Source: Acetatifactor muris
GTDB lineage: Bacteria; Bacillota; Clostridia; Lachnospirales; Lachnospiraceae
Assembly (NCBI RefSeq): GCF_024623325.1
Contig: NZ_JANJZD010000006.1
Location: 124,001 to 188,000 of the forward strand
DNA length: 64,000 nt
Reading direction: 5' to 3'
Shown here in pieces: positions 17,714 through 27,166 of the stretch. The notes below the pieces were generated by a model that did no database searches, was not told the DNA's origin, and saw nothing but the letters and a program-made list of their open reading frames with translations. Position numbers and translations under genes: made by a program. Position 1 is the first letter of the stretch. Every line of letters starts with the position of its first letter.

Positions 17714-18409
17714 ATGAACAACAACACCGAACCCACCCAGCTGCTTCGCGATAAACTGACAGATGTCTTCGACGAAGAATCCATCCGGCTATTCCAGGAT
17801 TTTTTTGATTCCGCGAAGGATTTAATGTCCTGCTATCGCTGTGCCATTATGGAAGTAGAGACCAAATTCCGTGTCCTGAACGAGCGTTTCTCCATCTATC
17901 ATGACCGAAATCCCATAGACACTATCCAGAATCGCCTGAAATCTCCGGAAAGCCTCCGCAATAAACTGATTCGGAAAAATCTGCCCTATACCATGGAGGC
18001 CATCGAAGACAATATTTTTGATGTGGCCGGCGTGCGTGTCATCTGCTCCTTTGTGGACGACATTTATATGCTTGCGGACTGTCTCCTGCAGCAGGATGAT
18101 ATCACCCTCATCAAGAGAAAAGACTATATTCAGAATCCGAAGGAAAATGGTTACCGGAGTCTCCATCTGATTGTGGAGGTGCCTATTTTTCTCCAGGATG
18201 AGAAAAGATTCATGAAAGTGGAAGTACAGCTGCGCACCATCGCAATGGAGTTCTGGGCCAACCTGGAGCATCAGCTGCGCTACAAGAAGAATCTCTCCCC
18301 TGAAATCCTGGCCAAAACCGGGGCCAGACTTTACGAATGCGCGGAACTGAGCGCCCTGCTGGATTCCCATATGCAGGATATTAAGGATACGATTGAGAAG
18401 GAGGAATGA
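17714..18409 (+). CDS. relQ: Small alarmone synthetase, RelQ-type GTP pyrophosphokinase
   Basis: 231 residues without the HD hydrolase, TGS or ACT domains of long RSH enzymes. It has the synthetase fold with GVRVICSFVDDIYMLAD, the pyrophosphate-transfer motif NGYRSLHL, and EVQLRTIAMEFWANLEHQLRYK. RelQ/SAS1 enzymes make (p)ppGpp from ATP and GDP/GTP and are controlled mainly by transcription and alarmone feedback. SD AAAGGA. The stop overlaps the start of a truncated downstream frame by 4 bases. Confidence 0.93.
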   Translation: MNNNTEPTQLLRDKLTDVFDEESIRLFQDFFDSAKDLMSCYRCAIMEVETKFRVLNERFSIYHDRNPIDTIQNRLKSPESLRNKLIRKNLPYTMEAIEDNIFDVAGVRVICSFVDDIYMLADCLLQQDDITLIKRKDYIQNPKENGYRSLHLIVEVPIFLQDEKRFMKVEVQLRTIAMEFWANLEHQLRYKKNLSPEILAKTGARLYECAELSALLDSHMQDIKDTIEKEE

Positions 18410-18963
18410 CAGGAAAACCCAAAAGAATTATTTCATCGCTTGATATGCCTCAGCTATACACAGAAAATGCCAACCGTGCCCACAGCTTTGGCAGTCTAAG
18501 TCTTGCCAATTTCGACCCATTCCCAAAGAATCCGCCAATCTCAAAGGTATTCCGAGAAATTGGACTGGCTGATGAATTGGGATCCGGTATGCGTAACACT
18601 TATAAATATACCCTGCTTTATTCCGGTGCGGAACCACAGTTTGTTGAAGGAAATGTATTTCGAACTACCATACCCTTAAGCGAGGCGGCCACGGCTACCG
18701 TAGGACCAATCCAATTTCTGCCTGGTACCGAAGCTGGTGCCGAATTATACGAGAAAATAAAACTGGATACCGGGCGCCTGAATTCTCTCCTGGAATTTTG
18801 TACAGTTCCGCGTACCAGAGCGGAATTACAAGATTTCTGTGGCATCAAGACAGAAAAGTATTTCAGAGAAAAAATCCTTAATCCCATGCTGACTATAGGG
18901 CTAATCAGGCGTACCATACCTGACAGGCCAAATAGTCCGAATCAAAAATATATGAAAATATAA
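18406..18963 (+). pseudogene. C-terminal remnant of an AlbA/HATPase_c_4-type ATP-binding regulator
   Basis: The segment NANRAHSFGSLSLANFDPFPKNPPISKVFREIGLADELGSGMRN is the C-terminal ATP-binding signature of the large ATP-binding/putative helicase-like regulators (about 450-500 residues). Here only 185 residues remain: the N-terminal Schlafen-AlbA half is missing, and the frame now starts at an ATGA overlap with the relQ stop. The C-terminal winged-helix part (RTRAELQDFCGIKTEKYFREKIL) is intact. Probably a deletion remnant, although translation by coupling with relQ is possible. Confidence 0.7.
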
Positions 18964-18981
18964 AAGGAATACAAAATACAC

Positions 18982-19920
18982 TCAAATCAACCCCGCAGAC
19001 TTCAGCCCGAACACCCAGAGGAAAATGGTCACAACGGACACAAGGGTACTGCACACCACCAGCTCCCCGGCCAGTTTGCCATCCCCGCCCATGTTCTGTG
19101 CCATGGGGAAGGAGGCTGCCGCGGTAGGCGTGGCGAACATGGTCAGCAGCACAAAGCGCTCCAACGGTTCCATGCCCACCGCTATGGATACCGCTATCAT
19201 GACGGTGGGTATCAATACAAGCTTCATGAAAACTGCAGGTATGATAAATCGCAGATTGCTTTTCAGGGAAGAGAACTGCAGCGTCCCGCCCAGGATGAAC
19301 AGTGCCAGCGGAGTGGTGGCGGCGGAGAACTGGGACACCGGTTTTTCAACACAGGCCGGAAGCCGGATCCCCAGCAGCAGGAAGATTCCTCCCACGATGG
19401 CGCCCACAATCATGGGATTGGTCAGCACCTTGATCAACAATTTCCCGAAGTGGAAGCTGCCGCCCCGGAAGTGTTCCAGTATAATCACTGCCGTTGCACC
19501 GTAAAAGGGAACCACAATCGCCACCATCATGGAGGCGACGGTGAGTCCGGATGGTCCGAAAATGCTCTCCGTCAGCGGAACGGCAAAAAGCACAAAATTG
19601 CTTCTGTAGACCGCCTGAATCAGTACGCCCCTCCGGTCATTTTCCTTTACCAGCCGTGGGACAACCGCCAGAAGCAGCGCAATCAGTACCACTTCCCCCG
19701 CAATGCCCACAACCACCAGTCTGCCCATCCGCATGGGCGTCTCCTGGGTCTGATACAGATTGTAGAACATCATAATCGGGAAAAAAGCCTGAAAAATCAG
19801 CTTGTTAAGCCGCCGTGCAAAGGCTTCGTCCATCATACCCGAAGCCTTTACACCATACCCGAATGTAATATAAATCAAAAATGGAATTACCGCGTTTACC
19901 GCCGTCAGAAAATGAGTCAT
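18982..19920 (-). CDS. AEC-family (auxin efflux carrier-like) transporter
   Basis: 312 residues with about ten membrane helices in two inverted halves, typical of the AEC fold (AVNAVIPFLIYITFGYGVKASGMM at the start and MFATPTAAASFPMAQNMGGD in the second half). Bacterial members move small carboxylates such as malate. The start is 10 bases from the MATE stop, so they likely share a transcript. The substrate cannot be deduced. Confidence 0.87.
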   Translation of the reverse strand: MTHFLTAVNAVIPFLIYITFGYGVKASGMMDEAFARRLNKLIFQAFFPIMMFYNLYQTQETPMRMGRLVVVGIAGEVVLIALLLAVVPRLVKENDRRGVLIQAVYRSNFVLFAVPLTESIFGPSGLTVASMMVAIVVPFYGATAVIILEHFRGGSFHFGKLLIKVLTNPMIVGAIVGGIFLLLGIRLPACVEKPVSQFSAATTPLALFILGGTLQFSSLKSNLRFIIPAVFMKLVLIPTVMIAVSIAVGMEPLERFVLLTMFATPTAAASFPMAQNMGGDGKLAGELVVCSTLVSVVTIFLWVFGLKSAGLI

Positions 19921-19929
19921 ATCCGCCTG

Positions 19930-21321
19930 TCATACCTTCCTCTCTCTGTATTCTACATGAATCCATTTTCCACTGAGGAACCTCAGCGTAAAAATAATGC
20001 TTCTCACACCCCAGTCCAAAAACATTCCGTACCATACCGCCTGAGGACCCATCTGAAATGTTTTCACCAGGAACACGCACAGCGCCACCCTTGCTCCCCA
20101 CATGGAGAGCGTGGACATAATCATGGAAAACCGCACGTCTCCCCCTGCCTGCAGGCCATAATCAGGGACAAAAGACAAGGGCCACAGCAGAGGTTTTACA
20201 AGGGTAATCATCACCATCATTTCCATGCATAAGGCCGCACTGGCCTCCTCCGTTCCCGCCAGCCGGAGTATCGGCCCTGCCAATGCGAACATCAGAATGC
20301 AGGAAAGCAGCGTCCCGGCGAACCCCAGCTTCGTACATTTCACTATGTAGTACCTGGCTTCCTCCTTCCGTCCGGCCCCCAGCGCCTGCGCCACCATGGT
20401 CATCAGTCCGATACCCACACCAATCCCGAAAATCCCGCTGATATATTCCAGAATATTCGTCACAGCCTGGGCCGCAATGGCCATTGTTCCCATGGCGGAA
20501 ACGGTGGATTGAATGATCAGCTTTCCGAACTGAAACATACCGTTCTCTATCCCCGTCGGCACCCCTATCTTCAGCACCCGGGCAATCAGGGGAAAATCCG
20601 GGCGGATGGAAAGGTAGTCCCTGAGCACAATGGCCTGTCCCGGCCTTCTCAGAAAAATCATAACCGCTATCACGCCGAAAATGCGGGAAAGCAGTGTGCC
20701 AAGGGCCGCCCCTGACACGCCCATGTCAAGGCCGAAGATGAAAATCAGATTTCCCACCGCATTCAGCCCGTTGGAACACACAGATATCTTCATCGGACAT
20801 GCGGAATTCCCGCCCGCCCTCAAGAATGCCGAACCCGCCTGGAACAATGCCAGAAAGGGATAGGAAAGGGCCGTTATGGAAAAGTAGCACAGCGCATTCT
20901 CCATCACCACCGGCTCAATCTTCCCAAATATCAGGCGAAGCAGGCCCGCTCGAAAAAGCAGGCCCATTACTGTTACTGTAACAGCACAGGTCAAAACTGT
21001 CAATACCACCTGCCTCGCCATCTCATTTCCAGTCTTGTAATCCCCGTGCCCAATATACTGAGAGCATAAAATGACTGCGCCGGAAGCCATGGCCGAGAAT
21101 ATCAGAATAATCATACTGTTGAGAGAGTCTACCAGCGATACGGCTGAAATGGCCTCGCTTCCCACATTGCTGACCATTATGGTATCCACCATACCCATCA
21201 GAGAGTTCAACAGCTGTTCCACAATAATCGGAAACAGTAAGGCGGACATTTGCGGGGGTGGGTACAGCAATGTGCCGAAGTCTACTTTATCTCTGTCATA
21301 TAACCGAATTTTTTTTAACAT
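19930..21321 (-). CDS. MATE-family efflux transporter
   Basis: 463 residues and twelve predicted membrane helices in two MatE halves (FPIIVEQLLNSLMGMVDTIMVSNVG opens the first, and the second starts near FQFGKLIIQSTVSAMGTMAIAAQ). Cation/drug antiporter family. SD AGGTGAG. It lies between the AEC gene and the glycan locus, with a nested hairpin separating it from the mannosidase gene. Confidence 0.9.
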   Translation of the reverse strand: MLKKIRLYDRDKVDFGTLLYPPPQMSALLFPIIVEQLLNSLMGMVDTIMVSNVGSEAISAVSLVDSLNSMIILIFSAMASGAVILCSQYIGHGDYKTGNEMARQVVLTVLTCAVTVTVMGLLFRAGLLRLIFGKIEPVVMENALCYFSITALSYPFLALFQAGSAFLRAGGNSACPMKISVCSNGLNAVGNLIFIFGLDMGVSGAALGTLLSRIFGVIAVMIFLRRPGQAIVLRDYLSIRPDFPLIARVLKIGVPTGIENGMFQFGKLIIQSTVSAMGTMAIAAQAVTNILEYISGIFGIGVGIGLMTMVAQALGAGRKEEARYYIVKCTKLGFAGTLLSCILMFALAGPILRLAGTEEASAALCMEMMVMITLVKPLLWPLSFVPDYGLQAGGDVRFSMIMSTLSMWGARVALCVFLVKTFQMGPQAVWYGMFLDWGVRSIIFTLRFLSGKWIHVEYRERKV

Positions 21322-21387
21322 GATCTCACCTTTTTCCTATCCTCCCCCGGTAAGAACCAGAACTTTGCCTCAATGCTTATAACTTTA

Positions 21388-21432
21388 CCGGCAGTTTTCC
21401 GGCCTGAAACAAGCCGGAATCATTTCTGCCGG
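21388..21432 (-). terminator. Nested hairpin after the mannosidase gene
   Basis: TTCCGGC/GCCGGAA (21397-21419) sits inside CCGGCAG/CTGCCGG (21388-21432), just downstream of the mannosidase stop. The T-tract is poor, so termination may be partial. Confidence 0.45.
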
Positions 21433-21455
21433 AATTTGTATCATTACCCCACACC

Positions 21456-24400
21456 TCAAAAGTGGATTTTCAAAGTTTTAATCTCATAAGGCTCAAAAAT
21501 CAGACGCAATACGCTTCCCTCTGCCTGCAGGATTTTCTCTTCCTGTTCCAGCATGTCACATTCCGCCGCTTTCCGAACCGGCTCCGCAAGCCGCAATGCC
21601 GCATGGGTCCTCCTGTTGAAGGCCTCGTACAGTCTGAGAATCATTCTATCCCCGTCCTCGGCCATTTTCAACACCTCGATCACCACATTCTTCCGGTCGA
21701 TTTCCGCAAATGAAAATCTCCCGGGCAGCGTTCCTCCGGCCTGTTCCTTCTTCCGGGCTGTCAGCGGATTATTGAACAGATAAGCCTTCTGTATGGTTTC
21801 ATTTTCCCGCCATCCCCCTCTGTGCGGCACAATGGAATATGCAAACTCATGCTGCTCCTTATCCGCATCCGGATTGGGATACACTGCTGATTTCAGCATG
21901 GTCAGGCCTATCACTCCGTCATGTATGTCATATCCGTATTTACAGTCATTCAGCACACTCACGCCATACCCATCCTCGGACAGATCAATCCACTTATGGG
22001 CACAGACCTCGAATTTCGCCTGCTCCCAGGAGGTATTGTAATAGGTGGACCGCTGCACATTTCCATACTGGATTTCATAAGAAGCCTGTTCCGCATGAAT
22101 GTCAACCGGAATAAGGCTCCGAAGCAGGATATTTTTCTCCTTCCAGTCCACATGATTTACCACATCAATGCGCGTTCCCTCGTGATAAAAAATCAGGTCC
22201 TGTACAATGGTGGAATCGAGATACTTTCTGTGTACACGCAGCACCGCCCGCATTGCATTCTGCTCCAGAATGCTGATTTCCGCCTCTTCATCCAGGGGCC
22301 ATGCCTTTAATGTATAATAGTCATTGATATCCCAGGCGTCATAATTGTGAGGACGGTCCTCGTATGTCACCAGTCGGTTGCCGCACTGCCCTGGAGAAAG
22401 CAGCTCCCGCTGTTCCTTTTTGTCATAGACAGAGGTAAACTGACCGGCTCTGTTCAGTGTCACTTTCAAGTCCTCTGTCTCCACCGTATCTGTGGCCACC
22501 TGCAGGAATCCGCGCGCACCGCTTTCTCCGGCGTCTGATATTGTCCTGTACCCCAGCGCCGGAACATCCTTTACGTACAGAATTCCTTTTCCGTCCCAGG
22601 TCCGCTCCAGGTTCAGGGGAACCGTTTCCGGATCCTCCACATACACATAGTCGGATGCGGCAAACCCATTCCGGTTAAAGACGACCAACTCTCCTTCTCC
22701 GGCCTCCACCGCCTCTGTCAACAGTCCCATAGCCCGGGCCTCCAGGGCATATCCTTCTCTCAGAACCTGTTCGTATTCCCTTTTTGAGTCTTCGTATATC
22801 TCGCGGATACCGGAGCCCGGCAGGATATCGTGGAACTGATTCTTCAGCACAATCTTCCACAGCTCCTCCAGCTTCTGTCCCGGGTATGCTGTCTTTCGGT
22901 TCAAAAGACCGATGGTATGCAGTGCTTCCAAATTGTGCAGCAGGAATTCTGCCTGCCGGTTATATCGCTTATTTCGCGCCATGGATGTATAGGTGCCCCG
23001 GTGATACTCCAGGTACAGCTCTCCAGCCCACAGTGGCAGCGTTTCCTTTCCGTCTGTTTCCTCTTCCAGATGTCGGAAAAACTCCAGGGCCGTACTCACC
23101 TTCGTCCGGGGACAGCCGGGAATTCCTTTTGCAATACGCCTCTGGTTTTCCAGCATATCCCGCGTGGTTCCGCCGCCTCCGTCCCCATGTCCATAGCATA
23201 TCAACGCGCTGTCATTCAATCTCTTCTGGCTGTAGCGTTTCCAGGTCCCCTTGATCTGAGAGGGATTCAGATACCCGTTATAGGTGGTAAAATGCTCCGG
23301 CCTTTTCTTCTCCTCGAAAGCCACGGGATAATGATAATAGTCCTTAGCACAGATAAAATGGGTCAGAATCCGGGTGCCGTCTATCCCCTGCCACAGAAAG
23401 GTATCATAGGGTATCTTGTTGGTTTCGTTCCAGCTGATTTTGGTGGTCATAAAATAGCGGATTCCACATTTTCTCATTATCTGCGGGAGCGCGGCGGAAT
23501 AGCCGAACACATCCGGCAGCCATAGAATCTCATTCTCCACGCCGAATTCCTCCCGGAAGAACCTCTTCCCATACAGGAACTGACGGACCAGCGATTCCCC
23601 TGACGCCAGATTGCAGTCGGCCTCCACGAACATACCGCCCTCCGCCTCCCAGCGTCCCTGCTTTACCCTGCTCTTTATCTCTTCGTACACTTCGGGAGCG
23701 TTCTCCTTCACATACAGATACAGCTGGGGCTGGCTGGACATGAAGATAAATTCCGGATACTGGCGCATCAGCTCCAAAGCGGTGGCAAAGCTTCTGACGG
23801 ACTTATCCGCCGTCACCGCCAGCGTCCACAGCCATGCGATATCAATGTGCGTATGTCCCACCGCATAAATGATTTCTTTGGACTTTCCACATTTTTTCTC
23901 ATAGAATTCCTGCTGCAGATAATCCTGTGCCCGTCTCAGACTTTCATAAAAAGAAGCCGAATATTCCCGCCGCAGATCCAGCAGATTCAGAGACTCCGTA
24001 ATGCATTCCGAAATTTCAAGGGCTTCCGTCTGCTCCCGCTCCAGAAGATATCCCACCTGATAAGGAACCCACAAATCATAATAATACTTTTCAATGTCAC
24101 GATGGAAAACCCTCAGCTCCACATGCAGATGCAGCCTGAAATTCTGCGTCCCCGTAAAGGCAGACAAATCGATTCTGAACCTTTCCCCTGCCTCCGCACT
24201 TTCGGTCAGGAGAATTTCCCTGTGATTCACATCCAGCCCCTGTCTGACCTTTCCGTTCACATAGGCCAGAAACTGCGGATTTGTGGCATCCCACTGTCCT
24301 TCCCTGCCGGTGGTAATCTCCAGTACAACGGTCTTCCCCTGACAGCTGTCCGGAATGACCGCCTCGAACCGGAACCAATAGTATTCATTATTTCCGCCCC

Positions 24401-24578
24401 AGACAGGTTCCCCGTCCGACACGGTCCACTCCTGTTCGCTCAGCTCCTCCGGGCTTTGAATGCGCCTTCCCGTTCTGGCCATCCGGATAGGATCGATATC
24501 TTTCTTGTCCGAATAAATCAGTTCCTTCACAAGTCGAATTAACTTTAGATTTCTGTCGTCCAGAAAATTCGTATTCAT
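21456..24578 (-). CDS. GH38 alpha-mannosidase
   Basis: ATGs at 24617, 24581 and 24578 are possible; the last has GAGG six bases upstream and does not overlap the preceding gene (1040 residues). The GH38 catalytic domain (about 245-510) shows the metal-binding GHTHIDIAWLWT, WLPDVFGYSAALPQI with the nucleophile Asp, and YGHGDGGGGTT. The mid and C-terminal beta domains follow. It removes alpha-linked mannose from glycans. No signal peptide, so it acts on imported oligosaccharides, consistent with the adjacent importer genes. Confidence 0.92.
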   Translation of the reverse strand: MNTNFLDDRNLKLIRLVKELIYSDKKDIDPIRMARTGRRIQSPEELSEQEWTVSDGEPVWGGNNEYYWFRFEAVIPDSCQGKTVVLEITTGREGQWDATNPQFLAYVNGKVRQGLDVNHREILLTESAEAGERFRIDLSAFTGTQNFRLHLHVELRVFHRDIEKYYYDLWVPYQVGYLLEREQTEALEISECITESLNLLDLRREYSASFYESLRRAQDYLQQEFYEKKCGKSKEIIYAVGHTHIDIAWLWTLAVTADKSVRSFATALELMRQYPEFIFMSSQPQLYLYVKENAPEVYEEIKSRVKQGRWEAEGGMFVEADCNLASGESLVRQFLYGKRFFREEFGVENEILWLPDVFGYSAALPQIMRKCGIRYFMTTKISWNETNKIPYDTFLWQGIDGTRILTHFICAKDYYHYPVAFEEKKRPEHFTTYNGYLNPSQIKGTWKRYSQKRLNDSALICYGHGDGGGGTTRDMLENQRRIAKGIPGCPRTKVSTALEFFRHLEEETDGKETLPLWAGELYLEYHRGTYTSMARNKRYNRQAEFLLHNLEALHTIGLLNRKTAYPGQKLEELWKIVLKNQFHDILPGSGIREIYEDSKREYEQVLREGYALEARAMGLLTEAVEAGEGELVVFNRNGFAASDYVYVEDPETVPLNLERTWDGKGILYVKDVPALGYRTISDAGESGARGFLQVATDTVETEDLKVTLNRAGQFTSVYDKKEQRELLSPGQCGNRLVTYEDRPHNYDAWDINDYYTLKAWPLDEEAEISILEQNAMRAVLRVHRKYLDSTIVQDLIFYHEGTRIDVVNHVDWKEKNILLRSLIPVDIHAEQASYEIQYGNVQRSTYYNTSWEQAKFEVCAHKWIDLSEDGYGVSVLNDCKYGYDIHDGVIGLTMLKSAVYPNPDADKEQHEFAYSIVPHRGGWRENETIQKAYLFNNPLTARKKEQAGGTLPGRFSFAEIDRKNVVIEVLKMAEDGDRMILRLYEAFNRRTHAALRLAEPVRKAAECDMLEQEEKILQAEGSVLRLIFEPYEIKTLKIHF

Positions 24579-24597
24579 CATATACCTCGATTCCCTT

Positions 24598-27015
24598 TCA
24601 CTCTTTGTGGACATCATACAGCTTTATCCTCTCCCTGGTATTGGCACTTCTGGGAACAATGTCCACATCCTCCAGCGCAAGCCGGTCACAGTGGCGGACC
24701 CAGATTCCATAAGCATCCACATCCCCGAAAAGGTTATTCTCCGGATATCCGTCCAGGTACTCTTCTATGACTTCCGGCACATTTACAATCTCTTCATTGT
24801 CCAGATACACTGCCCTAAAACCTCGAATCGTAATGTCCTCTATCCCTTTTCTGACTGTCTCTCCCCCTTTTCCTGCCGCCTGAAAGCCTGACAAAATACA
24901 GGGGACCTCCATGTCTTCGGCATGGATCCGCTCCAGCAGAATATTCTGTATTCTTCCGCCCCAATAAGGACTGCTGCTGTCACAGCTATAAGGGACACCA
25001 TAGCGGTTCCGCATATTCAGGCAGATGAAAATCGGACAGGTCACATGTTTCATCTCAATATCCCGGACCGTCACATTCTGAATATGGCTCCCGTCCGCCG
25101 ACTCTATGGCAATCCCGGAAGTGGTTCCCGGGAACAGATCCGGCATGAAGAATCTGCACCGCTCCACAAGGATGTCGGAAATATTCCATCTTGTCTCCGT
25201 CCCGATTTTAAAAGCGTTCATCACCGTAATCACCTGACAGTCGTGCACATGGATTTCCGACATGTCTGTTCCCGTATTCTCCGGATTTTTCACCACAATT
25301 CCGTCATCGGCTGTAGATATAAAGCAGTGATCAATTTCCACTCTGCTGCTCCCGGTGATATCAATCCCGTCCGTGTTGGCCACATGCCGGTTGTTGTCGA
25401 TCACCACATCCTTTACCAGCACATCTTCACAGGCAAAAAGGTTCAGGGTCCATGCCATGGCATCCTTCAGCACAATGTTCTCCATTCTCACATTGCGGCA
25501 GTTCTTCAGATATACCATAAATTCCGGGCGCTGTGTGCTTCCCACATTTTCATCGTATTTATCCTCTGAGAAACGGATCCGGCGGCGGTAATTGTAGCGC
25601 AGCGCAGTCTCCGGCAGCATTCTGTCCGCCGTTCCCCTGGGAGCCAGATGAGTTGGCGGATGTGGCCTGTCGTCACGAAGCAGTGCGGGCTTCAGCTTCG
25701 GCTCATAGACATACCATTCACCGTTTCCGCAGATGCACCCACCCCCGGTAATAACCAGATTCTCCGTTCCCTCCGCCACGAGAAGTGCCGTTTTTATTCG
25801 CCCGTTTTCCCTGGTTGCCTCTATCTCCCCATTGGAAGCCACAAAAAGTGTGGTATTGTCATACAGGTAAAAGGTTCCTGTCACATAACTGCCATCCTGT
25901 ACCAGAATGACACCTCCTCCCGCAGCCTCGCAGGCGTCCGCCGCGGCCTGGAAAGCCGCCGTATTCACCCGTCCCGGTATCGCCGCGGCGCCGAAATCGC
26001 GGATGTCAAACACGGGCCTTTCCGGCGACGCCTGAGGAATTACCTGTGACTTGTCTATATATTCTTCCCTGGGAATCCCCCTGTAATAATCTCCCTCATA
26101 TACATTCCCCAGATTCGGATAGGTGGGCTCCTCCGGTTCAAAGGTTATGTAATTCTTCAAATCCTTAGTCACAGCCATGCCGATGCTGGCCCCGAACGGA
26201 AACGTTCCGTTTCTTTCATTGTCCCCATGATAGAACAGCATATAGAACCCCGCCCCGGCCTCTTTCGTCATGTCCAGCAGGAATCCTGCTGTAATCCGGT
26301 CTTTCGCCCAGGGCCACCTGCTCTGAGACAGGAAATTCACCGGTCCCGCTTCCTCAAAATGCCTGAGATCTTCAGATTTCAGCAGACCGATTCCGTTTTC
26401 CGGAGAATGCATCAGATAATAAGTATCGTCTATCGTCAGCGCGCATACATTTTCCCCGCAATCCGTACGCCCTGCGTACGTCCAGTGCACCATATCATAA
26501 GACCAGGAATAAGACACACCGTTCTGCTTATAAAAGCACCAGATTTTATCCGGGTCATCCTTATCCCGCAGCAGACAGGGGTCAATCATTCTCCCCATGT
26601 CCTCCTCCCGGACATTATCGCCCTTTACTTTCAGAAGCACCGGCTCCTCAAAGTGCTCGAAATCTTCCGTCTCCATGGTATAGATTCGGCTTTTCTCATT
26701 GCCGTACACTTCTCCGTTTTCCCTGCAGTAGGTCTGCATGCAGAGATAATATTTCCCCTGAAATGCAAACAGATTCCCCGGGCTGGAATACTCCTTCTCC
26801 TTTGCCCGCTCTGTCAGGCTCACCGGCTCGCTCCAATGTATGAAATCCCTGCTTTTACTCAATCCAATGGTAAAATACTGCTCCGTCCCCTCCTGCTCCA
26901 CCATGGTGAAATACAGATAGCAGGTGCCCTCGTGATAGAAAGCGGCAGGGTCCCGGTACCCTCTTTTTTCTGTCTGTGCCAGGACCACAGGTCCCTTTAT
27001 CTTCGCCAGATTCAT
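24598..27015 (-). CDS. Two-domain glycoside hydrolase: GH43/GH32-like beta-propeller fused to a GH28-like beta-helix
   Basis: Start at 27015 (AGGAGA SD; an upstream ATG at 27039 lacks one), 805 residues, no signal peptide. Residues about 1-335 look like a five-bladed propeller: GYRDPAAFYHEG, MGRMIDPCLLRDKD and repeated DFIHW/DMVHW blade ends. From about 345 (FDIRDFGAAAIPGRVNTAAFQAAADAC) a pectin-lyase-like right-handed helix begins, with the GH28 motifs NTDGID and ADDG. The usual GHG motif is replaced by KIGTET, so pectinase activity is not certain. It probably debranches and cleaves an imported plant or mucosal oligosaccharide together with the GH38 enzyme. Confidence 0.75.
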   Translation of the reverse strand: MNLAKIKGPVVLAQTEKRGYRDPAAFYHEGTCYLYFTMVEQEGTEQYFTIGLSKSRDFIHWSEPVSLTERAKEKEYSSPGNLFAFQGKYYLCMQTYCRENGEVYGNEKSRIYTMETEDFEHFEEPVLLKVKGDNVREEDMGRMIDPCLLRDKDDPDKIWCFYKQNGVSYSWSYDMVHWTYAGRTDCGENVCALTIDDTYYLMHSPENGIGLLKSEDLRHFEEAGPVNFLSQSRWPWAKDRITAGFLLDMTKEAGAGFYMLFYHGDNERNGTFPFGASIGMAVTKDLKNYITFEPEEPTYPNLGNVYEGDYYRGIPREEYIDKSQVIPQASPERPVFDIRDFGAAAIPGRVNTAAFQAAADACEAAGGGVILVQDGSYVTGTFYLYDNTTLFVASNGEIEATRENGRIKTALLVAEGTENLVITGGGCICGNGEWYVYEPKLKPALLRDDRPHPPTHLAPRGTADRMLPETALRYNYRRRIRFSEDKYDENVGSTQRPEFMVYLKNCRNVRMENIVLKDAMAWTLNLFACEDVLVKDVVIDNNRHVANTDGIDITGSSRVEIDHCFISTADDGIVVKNPENTGTDMSEIHVHDCQVITVMNAFKIGTETRWNISDILVERCRFFMPDLFPGTTSGIAIESADGSHIQNVTVRDIEMKHVTCPIFICLNMRNRYGVPYSCDSSSPYWGGRIQNILLERIHAEDMEVPCILSGFQAAGKGGETVRKGIEDITIRGFRAVYLDNEEIVNVPEVIEEYLDGYPENNLFGDVDAYGIWVRHCDRLALEDVDIVPRSANTRERIKLYDVHKE

Positions 27016-27069
27016 CTTCGTCTCTCCTAATATAGTCATTCCAGGCAGAACTCCTTCTGCCCTTTCACA

Positions 27070-27111
27070 GGAGAAGGATTCATTCGGAAATATATCCGTG
27101 AATCCTTCTCC
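27070..27111 (-). promoter_or_regulatory. Strong intercistronic hairpin between the solute-binding protein and hydrolase genes
   Basis: A 13-bp perfect stem (GGAGAAGGATTCA and TGAATCCTTCTCC) with a nested CGGA/TCCG. There is no T-tract. In this position such hairpins often protect the upstream solute-binding-protein mRNA and lower downstream expression. Confidence 0.55.
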
Positions 27112-27166
27112 CGCGCCTTTGTAACTTTACTGTCTGTTTAACAGCTGAAACAGTTCCTGTACTCTC

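Noticed and set aside
22830..23525. 231-codon frame opposite the GH38 gene
   Set aside because: Shadow of the mannosidase catalytic domain.
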